From an archaeon (GTDB lineage Archaea > Nanobdellota > Nanobdellia > Woesearchaeales > GW2011-AR15), in the NCBI GenBank assembly GCA_018657065.1, contig JABHXU010000019.1, forward strand, positions 1 to 43,536: 43,536 nucleotides of DNA. The letters are read 5' to 3'. The notes beneath the pieces were generated by a model. The model saw only the letters and a program-made list of their open reading frames with translations. It was not told the origin of the DNA and did no database searches. The position numbers were made by a program, and so were the translations under genes. Each line of letters begins with the position of its first letter. Position 1 is the first letter of the stretch. Positions 1-8,280 of the stretch are shown here, piece by piece.

Positions 1-13
1 AAGGTGAAATAAT

Positions 14-532
14 ATGAGTTTTAGAGTTAGAGATGCAAAAACAGTAAAAGAAGCTGCAAAATTTAAATTAGCAACAAATATAGAAGATACTATTTTGGAT
101 TATAATATTTTTGAAGAGGTTTACAAAAATAATCCAATACCTTATAGGGCAGATGGAAAAACTTTAGATACGAGTGCAATTCGAAGTGGACTTATGAATG
201 TTCAAGAAGGACTCCAAACATTATTTAGACAAATGGAAATATATGATGGAGTCATAGGTTTAGAATTAAATTAAAATGAAAATTTTGTTGATATTGGTTC
301 AATTGTAAATGTTGAGATTAATGATGGAGAAGGACCATTAGAGCAGGAGACTTATTGGTTGCTTCCCTTTGCAGGAGGACAAGTTTTGGATTTTAGGAAG
401 AATGGACAAAAATATCATATTACAACTCTTAATTCAGGAACACCAATTGCAAAAGCATTAGTTGGAACCAAAATTGGAAAATCAGTTGAGCCTATGTCAG
501 GTGTTAAGTACACAGTAAAAGAAATTCTTTAA
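14..532 (+). pseudogene. GreA/GreB-like transcription factor, interrupted by in-frame TAA
   Basis: The first part (codons 1-86) opens with an AAGGTGA ribosome site and ends at TAA 272-274. The same frame then continues without another stop to 530-532. The second half reads like the C-terminal domain of GreA/GreB (FKBP-like fold): an IGSIV start and the hallmark GTPIAKALVGTKIGKSVE stretch, comparable to the GxALxGKKVGDEVE motif of the family. The first half ends in a helical segment, as expected for the Gre N-terminal arm. No ATG, GTG or in-frame start serves the second half. Family members relieve backtracked RNA polymerase. I infer one gene of about 172 codons with codon 87 changed to a stop (for example from AAA). 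A sequencing error or readthrough is possible. Confidence 0.7.
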
Positions 533-614
533 TTTCTCTTTTTAAATTAAGCTCACCAAAACACTTAAATATAGTTACTATTTTAGAATCATTACAGATT
601 TTTGGGGTGGGTGG

Positions 615-830
615 ATGTTAAATATCATGATTATCATTGCAGGATTTATTCTAGTCGGAGTGCTCTATTTTAATCTTAGAGACAGTCCTAGAAATAATTT
701 TCGAAGAGCTAGAAAACATCATAAATTAGGTGACAAAGAACATTCTAGAGGTGATCATAGTGAAGCAAAACTTCATTATGAGATTGCTAAACAATACCGA
801 GAAAAAGCAATGGAGCAGATGGGTGAATAA
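615..830 (+). CDS. Small membrane-anchored protein
   Basis: A 71-residue protein with one N-terminal transmembrane segment (about residues 3-20) followed by a charged, helical cytoplasmic-type tail rich in Lys, Arg, His and Glu (AKLHYEIAKQYREKAMEQ resembles a TPR-like helix). The start ATG follows a GGGTGGGTGG ribosome site. A TATA-like stretch, cttaaatata, lies about 45 nt upstream. It ends 2 nt before the first AAA+ ATPase, so the three genes 615-2610 probably form one operon. It may anchor or partner the ATPases at the membrane. I do not recognise the family. Confidence 0.75.
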   Translation: MLNIMIIIAGFILVGVLYFNLRDSPRNNFRRARKHHKLGDKEHSRGDHSEAKLHYEIAKQYREKAMEQMGE

Positions 831-832
831 AT

Positions 833-1543
833 ATGGATTGGTATGAAACTTTTGATTTTGATGAGAATCCTTTTTCAATTGATGCAAGAGAAAATTTTGA
901 CAAGCTTGTAGACATGGAAGAACATGTTGAAGAAATGAATTATAGGATCAATGCAGGAAGTATGCTAGTTGTAGAAGGACCTGAAGGATCAGGAAAAACA
1001 ACACTTTTAATGATGGCTGCTGATAAATTTGGTGGAAGAAGAAAGGTTGTTTATGTTGATTGTGAAATTTTAGATAAAAATCTAAATATTACACATGTTT
1101 TGCAGGAAAGATTTGGAATAATTGGTAGACTATTTAATAAAAAACCAAAAAACATGATTCTTTTAATGGATAATGTGAATTACCTTTCAAAAAAAAATAC
1201 TGAAAGAATAAAATATTATTTTGATCAAAATTATATAAAATCAATTATTTTTACTGCTAATAGTTATTCAAGAGCAAAGTTTTCAGATAGTTTAAGAGAT
1301 AGAATTGGTCAAAGAATTGTCAAATTACCTAAATATAATAAGGATTTAGCAGTTGAAGTTATAATGTCACGGACAGATAATAATGAGATGTTTAATGATC
1401 AAATAATCACAAAGATTTTTAAAAGCTCAAAAAATTTAAAAGAGTTATTGCATAATTGCGAAAAAGTTGCCATGTCTGCAGCGAAAAAAGAAAGAAGAAG
1501 AGTTCAAATGGCAGATTTAAAGGTGTTGAGTGATAAAAAATGA
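833..1543 (+). CDS. AAA+ ATPase (ExeA/Orc1-like), first of a tandem pair
   Basis: 236 residues. The opening MDWYETFDFDENPF box is typical of the ExeA/GspA-like and archaeal AAA ATPases that start with WYxxxFxxxxNPF. Walker A is GPEGSGKTT at residues 49-57 and Walker B is ILLMDNVN at about 109-116. The second acidic residue of Walker B is replaced by Asn (D-N rather than D-E), which could weaken hydrolysis. The C-terminal region is helical and basic. Its stop overlaps the ATG of the next gene (ATGA), so the two are translationally coupled. The partner shares the NPF box and domain layout, suggesting duplication and a hetero-oligomer. The substrate is unknown. Confidence 0.8.
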   Translation: MDWYETFDFDENPFSIDARENFDKLVDMEEHVEEMNYRINAGSMLVVEGPEGSGKTTLLMMAADKFGGRRKVVYVDCEILDKNLNITHVLQERFGIIGRLFNKKPKNMILLMDNVNYLSKKNTERIKYYFDQNYIKSIIFTANSYSRAKFSDSLRDRIGQRIVKLPKYNKDLAVEVIMSRTDNNEMFNDQIITKIFKSSKNLKELLHNCEKVAMSAAKKERRRVQMADLKVLSDKK

Positions 1544-2610
1544 TTTGGTATAAAAAAATAGGTTTTAATAGTAATCCTTTTAGTATGAAGCCAGCAGCTT
1601 TTCAACCAGATGTAGTTGCTTATGATTTAGAATATATTTATGATAAATTAGAAAGTGCTGAAATTTTATTTATTGAAGGAGAGTATGGAACTGGAAAAAC
1701 AACAATATTAAAGAGTATTATTTCAAAATTTAAAGAAGATAATAAAATTGTGTATTATAGTTTTAATGCAGGTAGAAATTTTAATTTACTTGGTTTACTA
1801 AATGGTGCAAATTCTTTTTTAAGAAGATTCACAGGTTTAAAACATAGAAATATTATTTTACTTTTAGATGAAGTTCACACAATGACTAAATCTCAAGCTA
1901 AAGAAATTTTAAAATATTATCAAAATGGTGTTTTACAATCAGTTGTTTTTGTAACTCATGATTATAATTGTGTTACATTGCCTGAGGATCTACAGTTATA
2001 CTTAGAAGGAAATGTCATTAAAACAGTTCCATTATCTCAAAACGAAGCAATAGAACTAGTTGAAAATCGAATTGGAGAAATTGATTTGTTTTCAAAAAAA
2101 ATCCTAAAAAGAATTTTTGAGCTTTCAGATAAAAATCCAAGACGATTTTTAGCTAATTGTGAAGATATTGCAAGATACGCTGTTGAAATGGAAGATTATA
2201 AAGTCAGTGATTTTCATATTGATTCAGTTCTAGAAGAAGTTATTGAAAAAAAGAAAAAACAAAGAGAAGTTCTAAAAAAAGTTGTAGAACCTAAACTTGT
2301 TGAAAAAATAGTGGAAGAAATCTCAGAAACAAAAGTTTCTGATGATGATCAGAAACCAAAAAAGGTTTCTGACAAAAAAGAAGCTGAAGAAAAAGATGAA
2401 CCAAAAATTGAAATTAAAGAAGTTGAAGAACCTAAAATTGATGATAAACCTAAAAGAGAGAAAAGGTTTAAAGTCAATAAATTAGTTGAGGGTACAAAAG
2501 ATCCACTTGGAAAAATTGAAGCTGCTGATGAAAACGAAGTACAAGCAGAAGAAGAACCAACTTCCACTGATGAAATTCCAGAATACAAAGTTTTTGTGTT
2601 TGAAAATTAA
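1540..2610 (+). CDS. AAA+ ATPase with acidic/basic C-terminal tail
   Basis: 356 residues. It opens with MIWYKKIGFNSNPF, the same box as the upstream ATPase. Walker A is GEYGTGKTT (47-55) and Walker B is IILLLDEVH (105-113), here with the full D-E pair, so this copy is probably the active ATPase. The AAA module ends near residue 230. The rest is a low-complexity tail of Lys, Glu and Asp with several VSDxK-type repeats, likely disordered. It overlaps the previous gene by 4 nt. By family analogy it may remodel a membrane-associated or DNA-bound complex, but context does not settle this. Confidence 0.8.
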   Translation: MIWYKKIGFNSNPFSMKPAAFQPDVVAYDLEYIYDKLESAEILFIEGEYGTGKTTILKSIISKFKEDNKIVYYSFNAGRNFNLLGLLNGANSFLRRFTGLKHRNIILLLDEVHTMTKSQAKEILKYYQNGVLQSVVFVTHDYNCVTLPEDLQLYLEGNVIKTVPLSQNEAIELVENRIGEIDLFSKKILKRIFELSDKNPRRFLANCEDIARYAVEMEDYKVSDFHIDSVLEEVIEKKKKQREVLKKVVEPKLVEKIVEEISETKVSDDDQKPKKVSDKKEAEEKDEPKIEIKEVEEPKIDDKPKREKRFKVNKLVEGTKDPLGKIEAADENEVQAEEEPTSTDEIPEYKVFVFEN

Positions 2611-2632
2611 TTCTTTTTTTTAAATATTTTAT

Positions 2633-3292
2633 TTAAGTTAATTCTACATAAATGTTGTATAATGATTGACCTGAAGTTCGATTAACAGGAACAAGTAATT
2701 GAAAATCTACAATACTTCCATTAAATCCAACAACATTATCATCCATAATAGCAGCGTAAACGGTCTCGCTTGAATTTAGATTTAAAATAACATTCCAAAA
2801 TACTGATCTATCACCAGATTGATTGTTTGTTTGTGTACTTCTACATCCAGTAAGTAAGTTTGCTCCAATATAAAAATCTGGGTGACTTGTAGTTGTATAG
2901 GTGTCATTAATTCCATTTGAAAGAGAATCAGGAATATCTAATTTGGTTTCTTCATCATATATATGTGTTTGATTTGAGCAGTTAATTAAACTCCAATCAG
3001 AAATAACAGATCTAGAAGCTATTACTTCTCCAACAGCGTCAACAACATTCCAATCATAAAATACATCACCAGCAGCATTTTCTAGGGCAATTCCACTTGT
3101 AACAGTTCCAAAATAACCTTGCCAGACTTGATCTCCTGTTTGTCCACTGGTATCTAAATAAATAAAGGTAACATTCCCTCCTTCAGCTGTAATATTTGAA
3201 GTGTTTTGAGTTGGATCAGAATATACAATATTTAAATTAAAAATTAGAACTAATAATGCAAAACTTATGATTAATGTTAGTTCTTTTTTCAT
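2633..3292 (-). CDS. Secreted surface protein of the DPANN type
   Basis: 219 residues. A cleavable signal peptide is visible at residues 1-25 (basic MKKE, hydrophobic core, VYSDP after it). The mature part begins with an Asn/Thr-rich stretch and the pattern GGNVTFIYLDTSGQTGDQVW followed by QGYFG. I recall this pattern from many secreted proteins of Woesearchaeota/Pacearchaeota-like genomes. Numerous N-x-S/T sequons (NTS, NIT, NVT, NQT, NDT, NQS) fit an N-glycosylated cell-surface protein. No membrane segment follows, so it is probably secreted or S-layer associated. It sits 1 nt after the recombinase-like gene on the same strand, so the two may be co-transcribed. Function unknown. Confidence 0.75.
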   Translation of the reverse strand: MKKELTLIISFALLVLIFNLNIVYSDPTQNTSNITAEGGNVTFIYLDTSGQTGDQVWQGYFGTVTSGIALENAAGDVFYDWNVVDAVGEVIASRSVISDWSLINCSNQTHIYDEETKLDIPDSLSNGINDTYTTTSHPDFYIGANLLTGCRSTQTNNQSGDRSVFWNVILNLNSSETVYAAIMDDNVVGFNGSIVDFQLLVPVNRTSGQSLYNIYVELT

Positions 3293-3293
3293 T

Positions 3294-3851
3294 TTATACT
3301 TTTTTTAAAAATTGATTATAATTTTGACTTGGTGAGATATTTAATTCTGAGAGTATTTTGAAAATTCTAAATGTAGTTATTCCTATTTGTCTAGAAATAC
3401 TCTCAAGAAGAACACCGTTTTTATAAGCATGGGCAATATGAAAATATCTAAATGATTGAGGATTAATTTTTTCTAAAAACACTCGTTTTGTGTGCATTTG
3501 AATAATTTGTCTTATTCTTTTTTCTGAAATACTAGAAGATTGTCTAGTTGCAATAATATTTGAATTTTTTTTAAGATTATTTCCTAGAATATAGAGTCGC
3601 AAATCTTTAGCTAATTTTGAGGAAATGAATGAAAATCTAATTTCCCTATTCTCAGGGTTAAATATTTTAATTTTATTCCCATTAATGTCTTTAACTTTAA
3701 TATTTGTTAATTCAATTAAAGTGCAGCCAGACTCATAAAGAATTCTAATCATAAGTTTGTCTCTAGCGTCATCAATTGACCTAATTAATTGTCTTATTTG
3801 TTTTAAAGACAAATACAATATAGAGCTATCGCTAGTTTTGAGTTTGTTCAT
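3294..3851 (-). CDS. Tyrosine-recombinase homologue lacking catalytic residues
   Basis: 185 residues resembling only the catalytic half of XerC/XerD-type recombinases. LMIRILYESGCTLIELTNIK aligns with the box normally reading LLYxTGLRxSELxxLK, but the catalytic Arg is Thr44. The second box is PQSFRYFHIAHAYKNG where active enzymes have PHxLRHTFATHLLENG. Arg135 is kept, but both flanking His positions are Gln and Tyr. The G-H motif is G157-I, and the region where the nucleophilic Tyr is expected has Phe161/Phe164. It should not cut DNA, although DNA binding may remain. It is chromosomal and unrelated to the integrase at 20748. Alternative: a decaying gene, though the frame is fully open. Confidence 0.7.
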   Translation of the reverse strand: MNKLKTSDSSILYLSLKQIRQLIRSIDDARDKLMIRILYESGCTLIELTNIKVKDINGNKIKIFNPENREIRFSFISSKLAKDLRLYILGNNLKKNSNIIATRQSSSISEKRIRQIIQMHTKRVFLEKINPQSFRYFHIAHAYKNGVLLESISRQIGITTFRIFKILSELNISPSQNYNQFLKKV

Positions 3852-3880
3852 TTTTGGGGTAAATATTGAAATTTATTTGT

Positions 3881-3900
3881 CTAACTTGAGCTAAAGTTAG
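3881..3900. repeat. Dyad upstream of the recombinase-like gene
   Basis: CTAACTTGAGCTAAAGTTAG is an 18/20 palindrome centred 40 nt upstream of the 3851 start codon. The position suits an operator or a recombinase-type binding site (two arms, 6-nt centre). No function is shown by the sequence. Confidence 0.4.
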
Positions 3901-4021
3901 ATTTTTAATAACTATTTTCAGTATGAATTTCTATTTTAATACTTAAAATAGGAAACTGATATATAAATGTTTTGATTTAAGGAACTAGTATAGAAAAAAG
4001 TATATTAATTTGAATTAGAAG

Positions 4022-4030
4022 TCTTTATAT
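4022..4030 (+). promoter_or_regulatory. TATA box for the lipoprotein gene
   Basis: CTTTATATG ends 23 nt before the ATG at 4054. This is the spacing expected for an archaeal promoter giving a leaderless or nearly leaderless transcript. No ribosome site is seen. Confidence 0.5.
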
Positions 4031-4053
4031 GTTAAATTTTTCTTTAGAAACTT

Positions 4054-4389
4054 ATGAACTTGAAATGGATTTTAGTTGTAATTCTTGTTTTTTTAAGTAG
4101 TTGTACAACTTCGATTACTTCTAAAGTAATTAAGCCAGTAAATAATGAATTCTTTTTAACTTGTCCAGAGATTGATGTTGGGCATGAAATAGTAATTAAG
4201 GTTCAAGATAATTTAACTGATAACGAAATTACTCAAAAAATTAGATCTGTTTATCAAGGAGATGTCGTATATTTTGATTATAATTTTCAAAGAAATGAGG
4301 AATTAAAGAGATTTACTTGTTTAGATAAAGAGTATAAAATTATATGTCAATATACTAGGTTTTATGAATTAAGTTGTATAAAACAATAA
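4054..4389 (+). CDS. Small lipoprotein
   Basis: 111 residues. Residues 1-17 form a lipoprotein signal with lipobox LSSC, so Cys17 would be lipid-modified and the mature domain anchored outside the membrane. The remaining ~94 residues are soluble with three further Cys (TCP, FTC, IICQY) and a final SCIKQ, so disulfides are possible. No family recognised. It stands alone, with a TATA box 24-32 nt upstream and no clear ribosome site. Confidence 0.7.
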   Translation: MNLKWILVVILVFLSSCTTSITSKVIKPVNNEFFLTCPEIDVGHEIVIKVQDNLTDNEITQKIRSVYQGDVVYFDYNFQRNEELKRFTCLDKEYKIICQYTRFYELSCIKQ

Positions 4390-4502
4390 TTGGGATTAAA
4401 TTGAAATTATTCTGTATTATATTTTAGAAATAATAAAAACAAATAATTTATTATTGATTGGTAGTAACATTTATATATTATAAATTATTACGCTTTTGTA
4501 AA

Positions 4503-4559
4503 ATGATACCTGAAGAAAAACTTCAAAATGCATTATCTAACATTGAGACTATAGTCTAA
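4503..4559 (+). other. Leaderless 18-codon ORF in frame with the next gene
   Basis: An ATG at 4503 lies about 25-30 nt after a strong TATA stretch (ttatatatta, 4471-4480). It encodes MIPEEKLQNALSNIETIV and stops at TAA 4557-4559. The same frame runs on through IGKDK into the ATG at 4575. It therefore looks like the true N-terminus of the 4575 gene, cut off by one stop codon. It could instead be a genuine leader peptide. Confidence 0.5.
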
Positions 4560-4574
4560 ATTGGTAAAGATAAA

Positions 4575-5180
4575 ATGTCTCTTTTAATGGACAGCAATGA
4601 AAGAGCAGAAGTTTTGTGGCTTATTGGATTAGCTAATCATTATGTAGTTGAAGGTTATCGGAATTTAGATGGATTGGTTACAAATGAACCAAGTGCTTTT
4701 TATGAATTAGCAAATCAGTTAAGAGAAATAGGAGTAACAAATTTATTTGAAACTGCAAAATCTTTAGACCCTTCTGAATCTTATAAAGATAAAATATCTC
4801 TTCATGAAGTTTCAAATTCTCAAGATGCAAAAGAGGGACTTACAGAAGTTTTTAATAGAATTGAAAGCCTTTATGGTGATATGAGAGCTGAGCCTAAAGG
4901 AGTACAAAAGACTAGATTTAGTGTTGCGATGAATATGATACCTGGAGATTTGAATTATAGTAGGGCTGTGTTTTTAGTTGCAGAAGCAATTAGAAATACT
5001 CAAACTGCTATTATGAATTTAGATACAATTTATAATGGTCCACTTTCAGGATATGCAGATCTTTCTAATTTTATTGAAAGAAAATCAAATGATATTATTA
5101 CATTGCCTAATGCTAATGTAACAGGATTCATGAAATCAGTTAAAAAAGAGTATGGACCAAAATTAAAAGATATTTCTTAA
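4575..5180 (+). CDS. Helical hypothetical protein, possibly N-terminally interrupted
   Basis: 201 residues from the first ATG after the in-frame TAA. It is mostly predicted helix, with no signal peptide or membrane segment and no Cys. I do not recognise a family. Upstream, the same frame contains an 18-codon ORF with the only good promoter (TATA at 4471-4480), separated by TAA 4557-4559. Either the intact protein is about 225 residues and this allele carries a stop, or translation restarts here (GGTAAAGATAAAATG, a weak site). It converges with the 5189-6400 gene, whose stop is 8 nt away. Confidence 0.65.
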   Translation: MSLLMDSNERAEVLWLIGLANHYVVEGYRNLDGLVTNEPSAFYELANQLREIGVTNLFETAKSLDPSESYKDKISLHEVSNSQDAKEGLTEVFNRIESLYGDMRAEPKGVQKTRFSVAMNMIPGDLNYSRAVFLVAEAIRNTQTAIMNLDTIYNGPLSGYADLSNFIERKSNDIITLPNANVTGFMKSVKKEYGPKLKDIS

Positions 5181-5188
5181 ACAGATAT

Positions 5189-6400
5189 TTAAATATAAAC
5201 ACTAAAATTAAGTCCAATATATGCTAGAATAATAACAATATATGAAATTAACCAAACAGTAAAATTCCATTTTTTAATATCTTCTCCTGGCATTGGTGAC
5301 ATTGGAAACATTTCAATAAACACAATCATTATTGAAAAAACAAATATCATTTGCATAATTAGGCTAGGGAATAAAACATTTAAAATGTAAGCAAGAATAG
5401 CAAGTCCAAAAGTAAACAAGGTAATTAAGTATGCAGATTTACCAAATCTTTTTTCATCATTTTCATCTTCATCAAGTAAAGTGTATGAAGCTAATGAGAA
5501 TGTGTTTCCAAAAAATGTGCTTATTATAGTTACAAGGGTTCCAAAAGGCCAAAAAACAAATTCTGATTGTATTTTTCTTTTAAAACAAAATCTAAGTCTT
5601 GCGATTTCTCTAATTAGAGATATAGCTCCTATAATAATTAAATTAATCCAAAATAATCTAAAGAATTCATTTGATCCATTAGACCATCCATATGCGATTG
5701 AAAATGCAAAAATTATAACATAAACAATAAAGGCGATTATTTCTTTATGATTTAAAAATTCATTTTTTTTAATTTTATATGTGCTGGCTTTTTTATCAAG
5801 TATTTTTGAAGATATTGCTTCATTGACAAAATCAAACATAGTTTTACTAAATACTTGCCATAGATACATAAGTAAAATGCTTAGAAAAGTTGCAGCAGCA
5901 GGCACATATTTTTCATCCATTATGTTATTTAAAGGAGACTTTTTAGCAACAAAGTTTTGAGCATTTGAATCTTCTTTTTTTGAATAAATCATTAATATTT
6001 TTTGTTCTCCAATATTTGCTGTTTCAATTATTAATGGAGAATATTTTTTTTTGGTTCTATTCTCAAATCTTGACTCAAGTTCTCGAGTTATTTTATTGGT
6101 TTTTTTACTTCCAAGTAAGACTAAGTTTTTTTCATAATCAATATTATTAATGTCTTTTATTATAACTAAACCTTGCATGTTAATCTTTGATTTTATTAGG
6201 TTAAATAATACCTTATCTTCAAGACTGATATCTCTACCTCTAATAATATTAATGTTTGCATGGTCGATTGATCCAAAAAATCCATCAATGTCAGAACTAG
6301 CAAGATCAATTTTTTGTTTTAAATCTAGGTCTTCTTGAGCATTAACTAGTCCTATGATAATAAAAATCATTAAAAAAGTAACGAGAGTTTTTTTGATCAT
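5189..6400 (-). CDS. Site-2-protease-like membrane protein without HExxH (probable pseudoprotease)
   Basis: 403 residues. A signal peptide ends near Ala21, an extracytoplasmic domain follows (about 22-165), then about seven membrane segments. Residues 264-287 read REIARLRFCFKRKIQSEFVF then WPFG. This parallels the M50/S2P hallmark HELxHxxxARxxGVxVxxIxLxPFG, but both zinc-binding His are Arg (R264, R268), with Glu265 kept. The second zinc motif, normally NxxPxxxxDG, appears as MFPMSPMPGED (364-374). I infer a catalytically dead S2P fold, perhaps a regulator like iRhom-type proteins. It is convergent with 4575-5180. Confidence 0.6.
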   Translation of the reverse strand: MIKKTLVTFLMIFIIIGLVNAQEDLDLKQKIDLASSDIDGFFGSIDHANINIIRGRDISLEDKVLFNLIKSKINMQGLVIIKDINNIDYEKNLVLLGSKKTNKITRELESRFENRTKKKYSPLIIETANIGEQKILMIYSKKEDSNAQNFVAKKSPLNNIMDEKYVPAAATFLSILLMYLWQVFSKTMFDFVNEAISSKILDKKASTYKIKKNEFLNHKEIIAFIVYVIIFAFSIAYGWSNGSNEFFRLFWINLIIIGAISLIREIARLRFCFKRKIQSEFVFWPFGTLVTIISTFFGNTFSLASYTLLDEDENDEKRFGKSAYLITLFTFGLAILAYILNVLFPSLIMQMIFVFSIMIVFIEMFPMSPMPGEDIKKWNFTVWLISYIVIILAYIGLNFSVYI

Positions 6401-6550
6401 AACAAAAAAGAGTTATTAATTGATTTAAATTTATTTCGATCTTCTATTAAATAGAATAGTTTAATCCTTAAATTTTCAATTATGAATTAAACATCATATC
6501 CATATAGAATATTCCTTTTATAAATTTCATATTAATGGAGGTTAATAAAA

Positions 6551-6862
6551 ATGGGACATAATAATGAATGCTGTGATTCAAATACAAATAGTTGTAGTAC
6601 ATCAAGTTGCGCACCAAAAAAAACAAAAGGATGCGGTAGTGGCTGTGAAATGACGGATGGATTAATGCGAATGGCTGACAAAGCTTGGGAACAATTAATG
6701 CTTCAAAAAATGATGAAAATCTTTGAAGAACATAGAGGTGCTAATATGAATAAAACCGCTAAAGCAGTAGTTGAAGCATCTTTATCTCATTGGGAAAATA
6801 AGATGAAGGCTATGGGAGATAAACACATGTCTTTTGAAAATATTAAAAAGAGCATGATGTAG
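6551..6862 (+). CDS. Cys-rich small protein beside ArsM
   Basis: 103 residues. The first 33 contain eight Cys in clusters (ECCDSNTNSC, STSSC, KGCGSGC), suited to binding a soft metal or metalloid. The remainder is a Met- and Lys-rich helical domain (MADKAWEQLMLQKMMKIFEE). A clear GGAGG ribosome site lies 8 nt before the ATG. It is convergent with arsM across a shared terminator. The arsenic neighbourhood makes metalloid binding a reasonable guess, not a demonstration. No family recognised. Confidence 0.7.
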   Translation: MGHNNECCDSNTNSCSTSSCAPKKTKGCGSGCEMTDGLMRMADKAWEQLMLQKMMKIFEEHRGANMNKTAKAVVEASLSHWENKMKAMGDKHMSFENIKKSMM

Positions 6863-6882
6863 TTATACTTTTTAGTATAACT
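6861..6882. terminator. Bidirectional stem-loop terminator
   Basis: AGTTATACT (6861-6869), loop TTTT, AGTATAACT (6874-6882): a perfect 9-bp stem followed by a T-rich run on the plus strand. It lies exactly between two convergent genes (stops at 6862 and 6886). The stem is AU-rich, but the layout is that of an intrinsic terminator usable by the plus-strand gene. Confidence 0.6.
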
Positions 6883-6885
6883 TTT

Positions 6886-7617
6886 TTATTTTTTTATTGC
6901 AATAATTTTTAGACTTTCTAGAGCAATTCCATCATATTGACGTTTGCTAATATCTTTATCTTCATTGATTTTTTCAATAAAAAATCCTGTTTTTTTAACA
7001 ATTTCTAAATATTCTTCTTTTAAAATTGCCCCACCTACACAACCAGCAATTAAGTCTTCATCTTTTTTTTGTTCTTCACTTAAATTTTCTAATAATACTA
7101 TATCAGATACACAGAGTTTTCCATTTGTTTTTAGAACTCTAAATGCTTCGCTAAAAACTTTTTCTTTATTAGGTGCTAAATTAATAACACAATTACTTAT
7201 AATTATATCCACTGAGTTATCTTTTACAGGTAAATCTTCAATGTCTCCTAATTTAAATTCAGTGTTTTTATATCCATATTTTTCAGCATTTTTTATAGCT
7301 TTGTTTACCATTTCAATAGTCATATCAACACCAATTACTTTACCAGTTTCACCAACTTCTTTGGCTGCTAAAAAAGCATCAAAACCTGCACCACTACCTA
7401 GATCTAAAACAATGTCTCCTTTTTTAATTTCTATTAATGCTGTTGGATTACCACACCCTAATCCTAAATTTGCTTCTGGAACATTATTAACTTCGTTATC
7501 AGAATATCCAAATGTTTTTGAAACATCTGGATCATGACTACTACAACATCCACAACTAGAATTTGCAATTCCACTATATTTTTTCTTAACTATATTTTTA
7601 ATTTTTTTTGAATCCAT
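6886..7617 (-). CDS. arsM: Arsenite S-adenosylmethionine methyltransferase ArsM
   Basis: About 243 residues from the ATG at 7617. The open frame extends 18 codons further to 7671, but that extension is hydrophobic and unlike the family. It transfers methyl groups from SAM to As(III). Visible evidence: an N-terminal [12 protein letters not shown] motif with Cys cluster; SAM motif [21 protein letters not shown]; the [16 protein letters not shown] motif whose Cys is one of the arsenic-binding residues; and AGCVGGAI with the third conserved Cys. Length matches archaeal ArsM. An ACR3 exporter lies elsewhere in the window at 19577, so arsenic handling is split over two loci. Confidence 0.92.
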   Translation of the reverse strand: MDSKKIKNIVKKKYSGIANSSCGCCSSHDPDVSKTFGYSDNEVNNVPEANLGLGCGNPTALIEIKKGDIVLDLGSGAGFDAFLAAKEVGETGKVIGVDMTIEMVNKAIKNAEKYGYKNTEFKLGDIEDLPVKDNSVDIIISNCVINLAPNKEKVFSEAFRVLKTNGKLCVSDIVLLENLSEEQKKDEDLIAGCVGGAILKEEYLEIVKKTGFFIEKINEDKDISKRQYDGIALESLKIIAIKK

Positions 7618-7716
7618 TGTAAATATAGAAAATAAATCTAATGTTAAAAATCTATTTCTTTTTATGAACAATTAAATTCCAGTTGATTTAAATATAAAAT
7701 AATTCTTTCTTCTAAA

Positions 7717-8142
7717 ATGAAATTTGAGTTTGAAAAAAATATCACAGTTATGAAAACTTTGAGCTACATTTTTATTGCATCATTAAAACTTTATTCAGAT
7801 TATGCAAAAGAATTAGGGATTCATATTCCTGCAAAAGCGTTTATTGCATTTACATTATATCCTGTTTTATATATTTTTATTTATCCACTTTTTCAAGTTG
7901 TTAAAAGAAACACAAAGAAACATAATGAATACTTCTTTTTTTTAAATGAATTAACACTAATTAATTTTGTATTACTAGGTTTATTATTTTGTGTTTTAAT
8001 TACACAAAAGTTTTGGTATGATTTGGGATTACTCTTAATTATGCTTAATTTTTTAATAATTGTTCTTGTATCAAGTGCAATAGTGGTATTTTTATCATTA
8101 ATAATTTCATGGATTTATGTTAAAATATTAAAAAGAAATTAG
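7717..8142 (+). CDS. Membrane protein of unknown function
   Basis: 141 residues with about three membrane segments: near residues 45-65, 80-102 and 105-135. The N-terminal 40 residues are amphipathic, and a basic linker (VVKRNTKKHNE) sits between segments. A TATA-like TTAAATATAAAA (7687-7698) lies about 20-30 nt upstream of the ATG, with no ribosome site, suggesting leaderless expression. It is divergent from arsM. No conserved family recognised. Confidence 0.65.
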   Translation: MKFEFEKNITVMKTLSYIFIASLKLYSDYAKELGIHIPAKAFIAFTLYPVLYIFIYPLFQVVKRNTKKHNEYFFFLNELTLINFVLLGLLFCVLITQKFWYDLGLLLIMLNFLIIVLVSSAIVVFLSLIISWIYVKILKRN

Positions 8143-8280
8143 TTGCACATTGTTTTTAGTTTTTAATTGATATTCCACAACTTTGACAAGTGTTTTTCAT
8201 TAATAGAATTAATATGAAGTTCTTAATACATTTTAAGATAAGTGATTATTTAACTAGTTATTACTCACTTTACCTTTACA

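Noticed and set aside
2349-2588. Minus-strand Ser-rich open frame inside the ATPase tail
   Set aside because: It arises from the Lys/Glu repeat codons read on the opposite strand.
6944-7537. 197-residue plus-strand open frame opposite arsM
   Set aside because: It is a shadow of a well-supported ArsM gene and has no protein-like motif.
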